The notes under the pieces: model-generated
The model's database searches: none
What the model was told of the DNA's origin: nothing
What the model saw: the letters and a program-made list of their open reading frames with translations, nothing else
In this document: in pieces, positions 8,600-16,474 of the stretch
Position numbering within the stretch: the stretch's first letter is position 1
Layout: every line of letters begins with the position of its first letter
NCBI GenBank assembly: GCA_019637095.1
Contig: JAHBWG010000035.1
Coordinates: 1-64,000 of the forward strand
Reading direction: 5' to 3'
Source of the DNA: Sandaracinaceae bacterium
Lineage (GTDB): Bacteria; Myxococcota_A; Polyangia; Polyangiales; Sandaracinaceae
Length of the DNA: 64,000 bases
Translations under genes and position numbers: made by a program

Positions 8600-10525
8600 A
8601 TGCCCACGACGGTCGACGTCCCCCCCGCGCTCGCGCCCGTCTTCCGGGCCGCCGAGGAGCTCGTCGCCCGTTACTTCGCGAAGAAGGCGGAGCGGCCGGC
8701 CGAGGGCACGATCGAGATCGACTCGGAGCGCTACGTGCTGGTGCGCGCCGCGTCGCTCTCGGAGCGCTTCTTCCACGTCGTGCGCGACATCTACGGTGAA
8801 GCGCGCCGCGCAGAGGCCGACGACTTCGCGCGCAACATCCTGTTCGACCTCGCGCACGCGATCGGCAAGAGCGACGCGGAGCGCTTCGCCTCGACGCAGC
8901 TCGTGACCGACGACCCGATCGAGCGGCTCAGCGCCGGGCCCGTCCACTTCGCCTTCACCGGCTGGGCGCGGGTCCGCGTCTTGCCGGAGTCGAGCCCGAC
9001 GGCGGACGAGGAGTACTTCCTGCTCTACGACCACCCATACAGCTTCGAGAGCGACGCGTGGCTCCGCAGCAGCTCGCCCGCCGACTTCCCGGTCTGCATC
9101 ATGAGCTGCGGCTACTCGTCGGGCTGGTGCGAGGCCTCCTTCGGCGTGCGCCTCGTGGCGACGGAGGTCCTCTGCCGCGCGTGCGGAGACGAGGCGTGCC
9201 GCTTCGTGATGGCGCCCCCCCAGCGCATCGACGACCACGTCGACCGCTGGCTCGCCGCCTCGCGCGCGTCCGGCGCCCGCCGCACCGCGCGCCACCGCTA
9301 CCCCGTGCCGGATCTCTTCGCGCGCAAGACGTTCGAGGAGAAGCTGCGCCAGGCGCACGACGAGCTCGAGGAGCGCGTCGCCGAGCGCACCGCCGCGCTC
9401 GAGCAGGAGATGAAGAGCCGCCGCGAGATCGAGCGGCAGCTGCGCCAGTCGCAGAAGATGGAGGCGATCGGCCGGCTGTCCGGCGGGATCGCGCACGACT
9501 TCAACAACGTGCTCGGCATCGTGCTCGGGTGCGCCGAGGTGCTCGAGCGCCGCTACCCCGACGACGAGGCGGTCGGCCTGATCCGCGACGCGGCCTCCCG
9601 CGCCGCCGAGCTCACCAGCCGGCTGCTCGCCTTCGGCCGCGCGCAGATCGTCCAGGCCGACGCGATCGATCTCGACGAGGTGGTCGACGAGAGCGTGCGC
9701 CTCGTCAGAAACATCCTGGGCGCGCACATCGAGCTCGTGCGCGAGCGCGAGGGCGGGCCGCTCGTCGTGTGGGCGAGCCCGGGAGCCCTGCAACAAGTCT
9801 TGCTCAACCTCTGCCTCAACGCGCGCGACGCGATGCCCGAGGGCGGCCGGCTCACGGTCCGTACGCGCCGCGACGCCGAGCACGCCGAGCTCGTCGTCGA
9901 GGACACGGGCATCGGGATGGACGAGGCGACGCGCGAGCGCGTGTTCGACCCGTTCTTCACGACGAAGGAGAGCGAGGGGACCGGCCTGGGCCTGAGCACG
10001 GCGCACGGCATCGTCACGCAGCTCGACGGGACGATCGAGGTCGCGAGCGAGCCCGGCGCGGGCGCTCGCTTCGCGGTGCGGCTGCCGGTGATCGACGCGC
10101 CACCGGCGCGGCGCCCCGAGAGCGAGGAGCGCCCCGCCGTGCGCCGCGACGTGAGCATCCTGCTCGTCGAGGACGACGGCGCGCTCCGCGGAGTCGTGCA
10201 AGAGATGTTGACCCGCGCGGGGCACCGCGTGCTCGCGTGCGACGAGGCCGCGGGCGCCCTCGCCCACCTCGACGCCGGCGCACCCGTCGATCTGCTGCTC
10301 ACCGACGTGGTGATGCCGGCGATGAACGGGCGCGCCCTCGCGGACGAGACGCACGCGCGGCGGCCGGGTCTGCGGGTCCTCTACATGAGCGGCTACGCGG
10401 ACGACGACGTCGTGCGCCGCGGCGCGACGGGCCCCGGCACGCGCTGCCTCTCGAAGCCGTTCACGAGCGTGCAGTTGCTCGACGCGATCGACGCGCTGCT
10501 CGCCGACGAGGCAGGCCCGCGATGA
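8600..10525 (+). CDS. Hybrid histidine kinase with V4R/XylR_N-type sensor and receiver
   Basis: 641 residues, soluble. Residues about 60-210 carry a XylR_N/V4R-like small-molecule-binding module with a cysteine cluster (C166, C170, C177, C192, C195, C200) in SCGYSSGWCEASFG and CRACGDEACRF. A coiled coil (about 242-285) leads to the HisKA H299 in GIAHDFNN. The N box follows (LLNLCLNARDA, about 401-411), then G1 DTGIGM, G2 GTGLGL and an attached receiver domain with DD at 524-525, phospho-acceptor D569 and K619. It probably senses an aromatic or similar ligand, or a metal through the cysteines. Its output partner is not adjacent. A TAGCTT hexamer lies 15 bases before the ATG. The stop overlaps the next ATG. 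Confidence 0.92.
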   Translation: MPTTVDVPPALAPVFRAAEELVARYFAKKAERPAEGTIEIDSERYVLVRAASLSERFFHVVRDIYGEARRAEADDFARNILFDLAHAIGKSDAERFASTQLVTDDPIERLSAGPVHFAFTGWARVRVLPESSPTADEEYFLLYDHPYSFESDAWLRSSSPADFPVCIMSCGYSSGWCEASFGVRLVATEVLCRACGDEACRFVMAPPQRIDDHVDRWLAASRASGARRTARHRYPVPDLFARKTFEEKLRQAHDELEERVAERTAALEQEMKSRREIERQLRQSQKMEAIGRLSGGIAHDFNNVLGIVLGCAEVLERRYPDDEAVGLIRDAASRAAELTSRLLAFGRAQIVQADAIDLDEVVDESVRLVRNILGAHIELVREREGGPLVVWASPGALQQVLLNLCLNARDAMPEGGRLTVRTRRDAEHAELVVEDTGIGMDEATRERVFDPFFTTKESEGTGLGLSTAHGIVTQLDGTIEVASEPGAGARFAVRLPVIDAPPARRPESEERPAVRRDVSILLVEDDGALRGVVQEMLTRAGHRVLACDEAAGALAHLDAGAPVDLLLTDVVMPAMNGRALADETHARRPGLRVLYMSGYADDDVVRRGATGPGTRCLSKPFTSVQLLDAIDALLADEAGPR

Positions 10526-10902
10526 GCACGAAGAAGAAGAGAACGGAGGCGCCGCCGAAGGAGCTCACGCAGAGCCCGTTCGCCGCGCTCGCCGGCGCGC
10601 TCGCAGAGGCCCCGCCCGGCCCCGCGCCTCCGAGCCCGGCGCCTCGAGCGGCCGAGCCCGCCCGCTTCGAGCCGCGCGTCGTCGTGCGACGCGAGAAGAA
10701 GGGCCGCGGCGGCAAGACGATCACGCGCATCAGCGGCGTCGCCGCCCCGGCGCGCGCCGACGTCGCGGCGGCGCTGAAGCGTGCGCTCGGCTGCGGCGCC
10801 ACGATCGAGGACGACGACGTGGTCCTGCTCGGCGCCCTCGTCGATCGCGCGGCCGATTGGCTCGAGGCCGAGGGCGCCCGCCGCGTCGTGCGCGCCAACT
10901 GA
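10522..10902 (+). CDS. SUI1/eIF1-family translation initiation factor (YciH-like)
   Basis: 126 residues. A disordered Ala/Pro-rich N-terminus of about 50 residues is followed by the compact SUI1 domain. The domain carries VVRREKKGRGGKTITRI, ALKRALGCGATIEDDDVVLLG and a closing RVVRAN. Bacterial YciH/SUI1 proteins bind the small ribosomal subunit and influence start-codon selection fidelity. The basic KGRGGKT loop and the GCGAT turn are intact. The start ATG overlaps the stop of the hybrid kinase (ATGA), so it is translationally coupled to a sensor protein, which is unusual for a translation factor. Confidence 0.9.
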   Translation: MSTKKKRTEAPPKELTQSPFAALAGALAEAPPGPAPPSPAPRAAEPARFEPRVVVRREKKGRGGKTITRISGVAAPARADVAAALKRALGCGATIEDDDVVLLGALVDRAADWLEAEGARRVVRAN

Positions 10903-10969
10903 CTCGAGCGCGCCCGCGGGAGCGCGCGTGCTTCCCGCCGCCAAACGGTCATACTCCGCCGCCTGATCC

Positions 10970-12625
10970 ATGACGATGAGCCGACGTGACACGCTCCGCC
11001 TCGCGGAGGCGCTCGAGCGCGAGGCGCACCGCGCCAGGCGCGAGGCGCGAGCGCACGGGCACCCTCGCCCCTACTTCGTCTCGTACCTGCTGCGAGACTT
11101 CGAGCAGCACTGGTTCCAGGGCCGCTTCGGCACGCTCTTCGGCTCCGAGACGCGGCGTTGGCGCCGCTGCTTCGCGGACGTGCGGGTCGGCTCGTACCGC
11201 ACCGACCACGTGCGCGACGGCGGCCTCGGCGACAACTCGCAGAAGGCCGAGTCCTTCAGCTACTCGACGCTGCCGATCGGCGCGCGGCTCGACGGCGTGC
11301 TCCACGGCGTCTGGCAGCTCACCGAGGCCCGCTACCGCGAGGCGGCCGAGGAGCTGCTCGACAAGCAGGCCGACTCGCTCCACTACCGCGACGAGAACGA
11401 GAGCCTCGCCTCGTTCATCCGCCGCGACCCGACCGAGAGCGTCTCGACGCCGAGCCTGCCCGAGGTCGATCACGCGCACTGGGAGCGCTACGTGGAGGCC
11501 GCGAGCGCCGTCGCCAAGAAGCTCCCCGGCGTCTACGGCTGCGACGTCGAGCTCACCGTGCGCCACTCGCAGCGCGTGCTCGTGAGCACCGAGGGCACGC
11601 GCGTCGTGGACCGCCTGCCGCTGTGGCAGGTCCTCGTGAGCCTCGATCTGATGAGCGCCAAGGGCGTGTCGGTCCCCTGGACCCTCAGCCACTTCGTGAC
11701 GCGCCCCGAGGAGCTGCCCCCGCTCGACGCCCTCAAGGCGGAGATCAAGCGCGCGATCGGCGTGATGCGCGCGATCGCCGACGCGCCGACGCTGCGCGCG
11801 TACTCGGGCCCGGTGCTGCTCGGCCCGCGGCCGGCGGGGCTCTTGATGCACGAGGCGCTCGGGCACCGGCTCGAGGGCAGCCGCCTGCTCTCGAGCGGCG
11901 AAGGGCAGACGTTCAAGGACTCGCTCGGCGAGTCGCTCCTGCCCGAGGCGATCTCGATGCGCGACGACCCGACGATCGAGAGCTGGCAGGGTCGCTCGCT
12001 CGTCGGCCACTACCTCCACGACGACGAGGGCGTCGCCGCGACGTCGGCGAGCCTCGTCTCGCGCGGGCAGATCGAGGGCTACCTCACGACGCGCCAGGCG
12101 ATCGCGAAGCGCCACGCCTCGAACGGCCACGCGCGCAACGAGTCCTACGAGCGCCCCATGAGCCGCATGGGCGTGACGATCGTGGAGGCGGAGCGCCCGC
12201 TCGACGAGGCCGCGCTCAAGCGCCGCCTGATCGAGGAGGTGAAGCGCCGCAAGTTGCCTTTCGGCATCCACGTCATCGACGCGGACAGCGGCGAGACCGC
12301 TACGAAGAGCTACGACTTCCAGGCGTTCCTCGGGGAGATCCGCGCCGCGACGCGCGTGTTCCCGGACGGCCGCGAGGAGTACGTGCGCGACGTCTCGTTC
12401 GTCGGCACGCCGCTGAACGCGATCCGCAGCATCGTCGCGGCCGGCGCGCGCCACGAGGTCGACAACGCGTATTGCGGGGCCGAGAGCGGCGCGGTCCCGG
12501 TCAGCACGATCAGCCCCGCCCTGCTCGTCGAGAGCCTCGAGCTGCAGTCGAGCGCACGGCAGCCCAACGCGCCGCACACCTACCCGATGCCGTGGGAGGA
12601 CGAGGCCGCGGAGGCGCGCCGCTGA
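10970..12625 (+). CDS. TldD/PmbA-family metalloprotease
   Basis: 551 residues, cytoplasmic. The zinc motif HEALGH (H294-H299, HExxxH) lies in LLMHEALGHRLEG, as in TldD, and the C-terminal half carries the TldD pattern of GVAATSASLVSRG and NGHARNESYERPMSRMG. It is about 70 residues longer than E. coli TldD because of an N-terminal region with two aromatic-rich blocks (PYFVSYLLRDFEQHWFQG; VGSYRTDHVRDGGLGDN). TldD normally pairs with PmbA/TldE to digest unfolded peptides or mature RiPPs. No partner gene and no peptide precursor is visible here. The ATG follows a CATACT hexamer by 14 bases; ATG at 10976 is an alternative. Confidence 0.92.
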   Translation: MTMSRRDTLRLAEALEREAHRARREARAHGHPRPYFVSYLLRDFEQHWFQGRFGTLFGSETRRWRRCFADVRVGSYRTDHVRDGGLGDNSQKAESFSYSTLPIGARLDGVLHGVWQLTEARYREAAEELLDKQADSLHYRDENESLASFIRRDPTESVSTPSLPEVDHAHWERYVEAASAVAKKLPGVYGCDVELTVRHSQRVLVSTEGTRVVDRLPLWQVLVSLDLMSAKGVSVPWTLSHFVTRPEELPPLDALKAEIKRAIGVMRAIADAPTLRAYSGPVLLGPRPAGLLMHEALGHRLEGSRLLSSGEGQTFKDSLGESLLPEAISMRDDPTIESWQGRSLVGHYLHDDEGVAATSASLVSRGQIEGYLTTRQAIAKRHASNGHARNESYERPMSRMGVTIVEAERPLDEAALKRRLIEEVKRRKLPFGIHVIDADSGETATKSYDFQAFLGEIRAATRVFPDGREEYVRDVSFVGTPLNAIRSIVAAGARHEVDNAYCGAESGAVPVSTISPALLVESLELQSSARQPNAPHTYPMPWEDEAAEARR

Positions 12626-12634
12626 TTCGGCGGC

Positions 12635-12737
12635 GGAGCACGTTCCAACCCCTCCCCCGACGGCCATCGCTGCGGGCCTGGCCTCGATGGCGCGGTCGGC
12701 CGCGTGCGCGCTCGATCCATCGACGGACTTCGAGCGC
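12635..12737 (+). repeat. Dispersed intergenic repeat, copy A
   Basis: Begins GGAGCACGTTCCAAC and ends CGACGGACTTCGAGCGC. Shares the conserved ends and the internal GGCCATCGCTGCG and CTCGATGG blocks with the copy at 24849-24954. Fills the gap between the TldD gene and a convergent small gene. Confidence 0.7.
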
Positions 12738-13187
12738 TCAACGCGCGCAGTAGACCTCGGCGCCGCGCGCGGCGGTCTCGCACCCGACGTCCTCGGCGAT
12801 CCCGTGGCGCACGCAGAGCGCCGACGCGTAGTCCAGGTCCTGGAGCACGCCGACGCGCGCCGGGGCACCGGCGCAGAGCTCCGGGCTCGCCGGCGCGGCG
12901 CGCAAGCACGCGCGCACGTAGGACTCGGCGTGGTTCAGGCAGTCGAGCCCCAGCTCGCCACACACCCGCGCGCGCTCCGCCCCCGAGACGAGGCAGTCCT
13001 CGGCGGTGCCCACGCGGCCCGCGGCCTCCCCCTCGACGAGCGCCCGCTCGTCGGTCGTCTCGTACTCGGGCATCGTCGCGAGGAGCCAGCCGCTGCCCCC
13101 GCACACGCACACGCCACCGCCGAGCACGAACCCCACGAGCGCCAGCGCCCCTCCCCCGATCAGCCACGCGCGGCGTGAGTCGCTCAC
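12738..13187 (-). CDS. Membrane-anchored cysteine-rich protein, unrecognised
   Basis: 149 residues. A short basic N-terminus leads into one hydrophobic helix (about 9-36, ending in GGGVCVCGGSGW), then an exported domain with about ten cysteines (DCLVSG, GLDCLNHAES, LRAAPASPELCAG). This suggests a disulfide-bonded periplasmic domain tethered to the inner membrane. I do not recognise a family. The GTG at 13187 is supported by a TATGCT hexamer ending six bases upstream and the absence of a ribosome binding site. It stands alone on the minus strand. Confidence 0.75.
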   Translation of the reverse strand: MSDSRRAWLIGGGALALVGFVLGGGVCVCGGSGWLLATMPEYETTDERALVEGEAAGRVGTAEDCLVSGAERARVCGELGLDCLNHAESYVRACLRAAPASPELCAGAPARVGVLQDLDYASALCVRHGIAEDVGCETAARGAEVYCAR

Positions 13188-13193
13188 CGCGCG

Positions 13194-13199
13194 AGCATA
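13194..13199 (-). promoter_or_regulatory. -10-like hexamer TATGCT
   Basis: TATGCT ends six bases before the GTG at 13187. This is the closest of the leaderless-type hexamers to the TATAAT consensus. Confidence 0.55.
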
Positions 13200-13394
13200 C
13201 GCCGGCGAGCCCGCGGTCTGCCGCGACACGCGCAGCGCGTGCGCCGGGATGCAACCGCTTCGCGGCTCGGAGGGAGCCTCGCGTCGCCGCTGCGCGGGCC
13301 GCACGTGGCACTCGCGTTGCAGCTTCGGGGGACGAATCGAGTATTGCGAGAATTCGCGCGCTGCGCGCCGCGACCTGCGGCTTTGGAGGAAGAC

Positions 13395-14897
13395 ATGCGA
13401 AATCACTTCGGATCGATGGTGCTCGTGCCCGTCATCGCCGCCTTCGCGGTCGCGTGCGGTGGCGGCGGGCCCGGCGAACCGCAGCCGGTGACCGGCGGCA
13501 TCGTGATGGGCACGGTCTCGGACCTCTACGGCACGCCGATCGAAGGCGCGGAGGTGACGATCGCCGGACGCATGACGCAGAGCAACCCGCACGGGTGGTT
13601 CAACGTCGCAGGGATCGCCGCGGCCGAGCGGCTGGTGATCCGCGCGTCGCGCGCCGGCTCCTTCGACGCGGTCGAGGCGGTGACGGTGCGCGACGGCGCG
13701 ACGACCTGGGTCGAGCTGCGCATCCCGCCGGTACAACAGGCGGTCACCGTCGATCCCGCGACCGGCGGTGACGTCGTGGCCTCGGGCCACACCGTCCGCT
13801 TCCCCTCGAACGCGTTCGTGGACGAGCGCACGGGCGCCGCGGTCACCGAGCCCGTCTCGGTCGCGATCAGCGCGTACGACTACTCGAACGAGAGCGACAT
13901 CGACGCCTTCCCCGGCGACTTCGTCGGGCGTGATCGCGCGGGGATCGAACAGCCACTCGAGAGCCTGGGCTTCCTGAAGGTCGAGCTGCGCACCGCGAGC
14001 GGCGCGCGCGTCGCGATCGCGCCGGGCACGAGCGTAGAGCTGCGGCTCGACTCGGCGCTGAGCGCGACCGCCCCCGACGTCGTCCCGCTCTGGTACTTCG
14101 ACGAGGCCGCGGGTCTCTGGGTCGAGGACGGCCAGGCGACGCGACAGGGCACTGCGCTCGTCGGCAGCGTGACGCACTTCACCGCGTGGAACTACGACAT
14201 CACCTACGACGCCTCCTTCCTGACGGGCCGCGTCGTCGACCTCGCCGGCAACCCGCTCCCCTACGCGCACGTCGAGCACCAAGGCGTCGACTACCGCGGC
14301 GGCTCGGCGCGGGACGCCGACGCGAACGGTAACTTCCGCCTGCCCGTGAACCCGAACCGGCAGGCGCGCGTCTGGGCGGTCTACCGCGGCCACCGCAGCG
14401 TGCCGATCGTCGTCGAGACCCCGCCGGCCGGCATGACCTCGTACATCGGCGACCTCGTGATCGCCGACCTCGACGGCGCGATCAACGCCACGTTCACCCT
14501 GAGCTGGGGCGCGGAGCCGAACGACCTCGACGCGCACCTCTACACGCCGAGCGGCGCGCACGTCTACTACGGCAGCCGCGGCTCGCTCTCGGAGGCGCCG
14601 TTCGCGCAGCTCAACACCGACGACACCTCCTCCTACGGACCCGAGATCACCACCATCACGCGGCTCGAGAACGGCTCGTACCTCTACTGCGTGCACAACT
14701 ACTCGGGCTCGCCGGGCTTCGACCGGTCGAACGCGATCGTGACCTACTCGGACGCGCGCGGCGTGATCCAGCAGCTCGCCGCGCCGACGAGCGCGAGCGA
14801 TCTGCGCTGGTGGCGCGTCGCGAGGCTCGAGGCGTCGGACGGCCGCGTCAGCGCGGTGCACTTCGACGGCTCGCTCGTCGCGGGCTGCGCCGACTGA
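13395..14897 (+). CDS. Lipoprotein with carboxypeptidase-like and DUF2135-like domains
   Basis: 500 residues. The signal peptide ends in AVAC followed by a glycine run, so this is a lipoprotein. A carboxypeptidase-regulatory-like beta sandwich (about 30-105) contains VSDLYGTPIEGAEVTI and NPHGWFNVAG. The middle (about 110-265) resembles FAM171/CILP-type regions (FPSNAFVDERTGAAV, PDVVPLWYFDEAAGLW). A second carboxypeptidase-like domain (RVVDLAGNPLPYAHV) follows. The C-terminal domain has SWGAEPNDLDAHLYTPSG, the DUF2135/YfaP-type W...DLDxH motif. It is probably surface-exposed or periplasmic and binding or structural. GGAGGA sits four bases before the ATG, fixing the start. Its stop TGA abuts the TCA of the convergent CLC gene. 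Confidence 0.88.
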   Translation: MRNHFGSMVLVPVIAAFAVACGGGGPGEPQPVTGGIVMGTVSDLYGTPIEGAEVTIAGRMTQSNPHGWFNVAGIAAAERLVIRASRAGSFDAVEAVTVRDGATTWVELRIPPVQQAVTVDPATGGDVVASGHTVRFPSNAFVDERTGAAVTEPVSVAISAYDYSNESDIDAFPGDFVGRDRAGIEQPLESLGFLKVELRTASGARVAIAPGTSVELRLDSALSATAPDVVPLWYFDEAAGLWVEDGQATRQGTALVGSVTHFTAWNYDITYDASFLTGRVVDLAGNPLPYAHVEHQGVDYRGGSARDADANGNFRLPVNPNRQARVWAVYRGHRSVPIVVETPPAGMTSYIGDLVIADLDGAINATFTLSWGAEPNDLDAHLYTPSGAHVYYGSRGSLSEAPFAQLNTDDTSSYGPEITTITRLENGSYLYCVHNYSGSPGFDRSNAIVTYSDARGVIQQLAAPTSASDLRWWRVARLEASDGRVSAVHFDGSLVAGCAD

Positions 14898-16316
14898 TCA
14901 CTCCTCCTCCGCCGAGGGGGGCGGCGGAGGAAGCGGCTGCGCTGGCTCGGGTGGCTCGGGCGGCGGCGCCCGCGGCGTGAAGAGATCGCGCAGCGCGATC
15001 GGCGCCTCGAGCGTCCCGCCGCCCTTCGCGTCCACGACCCGCTGCGCGGTGTAGATGCTCCGGTGGCCAGAGAGCACGTACGCCAGCACGCACACGATCA
15101 CCACGTGCGGGAAGACGCTGGCGCCGAGCAGCTCCATCGCCATGATCGAGAGCGCGAGCGGCGTGTTGGCGGACGTCGCGAAGACCGCCGCGAGGCCGAC
15201 GCCGGCGCCGAGCTCGATGGGGATCCCGAGCACCCGCGCGAGCACGCTGCCGAGCGCGGCGCCGATGAAGAAGAGCGGCGTGACCTCGCCGCCGAGGAAG
15301 CCCGCGCCGAGGGTGACCGCGGTGAACAGGAGCTTGAGCGCGAAGGCGTAGACGGGGAGGCTCGGGTCCTCGAACGCCCGCACGATCGTGGGCACGCCGA
15401 GGCCGAGGTAGTCGCTCGTGCCGACGAGTCGCCAGAGCACCACGACGACGAGCCCGCCGACGAACATCCGCACCGAGAGCCACCGGATGTGACGCTTGCC
15501 CAGCACCTTGAGCCAGTGCGTGAGCTCGATGAACGCGGTCGTCGTCGCGGCGATCGCGACGGCGAAGACGAGCCACTTCGCGAGCAAGAGCGGCGTGAGC
15601 GGCACGTGCGCAGAGGCGGGGTAGTGCGTGTGCCCGATGCCCAGCGCCTGGGTCGTGAGGTCCCCGACCACCGACGCGGCGAGCGCGGGCACGAGCGCCT
15701 GGTAACGAACGCGGCCGAGCACGGCGACCTCGAGCCCGAAGAGCGTGCCGGCGATCGGCGTCCCGAACACGGACCCGAAGCCGCCCGCGACCCCGGCGAC
15801 CAGGAGCTGGCGGCGCGTCTCGCCGTCGAGCCGCAGCCGATGCGCGAGCCAGTCCGCGAGGCTCGCGCCCATCTGCACCGCCGTCCCCTCGCGGCCGGCG
15901 CTGCCGCCGAAGAGGTGCGTGAGCACGGTCCCGACCATCACCATCGGCCCCATCCGGAAGGGGATCTCGGGACCCATCTGGTGGACGGTGTCGAGGACGA
16001 GGTCGTTGCCTCCCTCGATCGGCTTGCCGAAGCGCTCGTAGGCCCACCCGATCGCGAGCCCGGCGATGGGGAGCGCGAACACGAGGACCTCGCTCTCGGT
16101 GCGCAGGTCCGTCGCGTGCTCGAGCAGCCAGAGGAAGAGCGCCGAGGCCGCGCCGCACAGCACGCCGACCAGCGAGCCGAGCAGGAGCCAGCGCGCGAGC
16201 GCGACCGCGCGCTCCGCCAGCGTCATCCTACCCTCCGCGGTGCGGCGCTCGCTCGGGGACGTTCGTGGTCTCGCACCGTCGGCCTCTCCCGGTCTCGGGG
16301 TGCCGTCGTCGTCCAT
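14898..16316 (-). CDS. CLC-family anion transporter, possibly CLC-F type
   Basis: 472 residues, 10 or more membrane helices. The CLC fold shows in GGSAGREGTAVQMG (about residues 137-150; the gating-glutamate motif) and GAGFLGGEVTPLFF (about 350-363). GREGT replaces the GREGP of chloride members, and the GSGIP-type first signature is absent, replaced by EGGNDLVLDTVH. From family knowledge both changes occur in the fluoride/proton antiporter (CLC-F) branch, so fluoride export is plausible but not proven. The C-terminus is a Pro-rich acidic tail. The start has AGGAG six to seven bases upstream. It ends exactly against the convergent lipoprotein gene. Confidence 0.9.
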   Translation of the reverse strand: MDDDGTPRPGEADGARPRTSPSERRTAEGRMTLAERAVALARWLLLGSLVGVLCGAASALFLWLLEHATDLRTESEVLVFALPIAGLAIGWAYERFGKPIEGGNDLVLDTVHQMGPEIPFRMGPMVMVGTVLTHLFGGSAGREGTAVQMGASLADWLAHRLRLDGETRRQLLVAGVAGGFGSVFGTPIAGTLFGLEVAVLGRVRYQALVPALAASVVGDLTTQALGIGHTHYPASAHVPLTPLLLAKWLVFAVAIAATTTAFIELTHWLKVLGKRHIRWLSVRMFVGGLVVVVLWRLVGTSDYLGLGVPTIVRAFEDPSLPVYAFALKLLFTAVTLGAGFLGGEVTPLFFIGAALGSVLARVLGIPIELGAGVGLAAVFATSANTPLALSIMAMELLGASVFPHVVIVCVLAYVLSGHRSIYTAQRVVDAKGGGTLEAPIALRDLFTPRAPPPEPPEPAQPLPPPPPSAEEE

Positions 16317-16474
16317 GCGGATCTCCTACGGCACCGTGAAGGTGACTTCGTAGGAGTCATTGGCGGCGCGACGCCGCGGTTCTCGGCGGACTCCACCGCC
16401 ATCGCGCTCTCGATGTGCGAAGCGTCGCTCGCCCGTCGCCGCGACGTCAAGTCGCCGCGACGTCGCGCGGGCAC

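Noticed and set aside
16326-16360. Short minus-strand end reading SYEVTFTVP before a stop
   Set aside because: Looks like the C-terminus of a beta-sandwich protein but no coherent upstream frame exists; too short to call a gene fragment.
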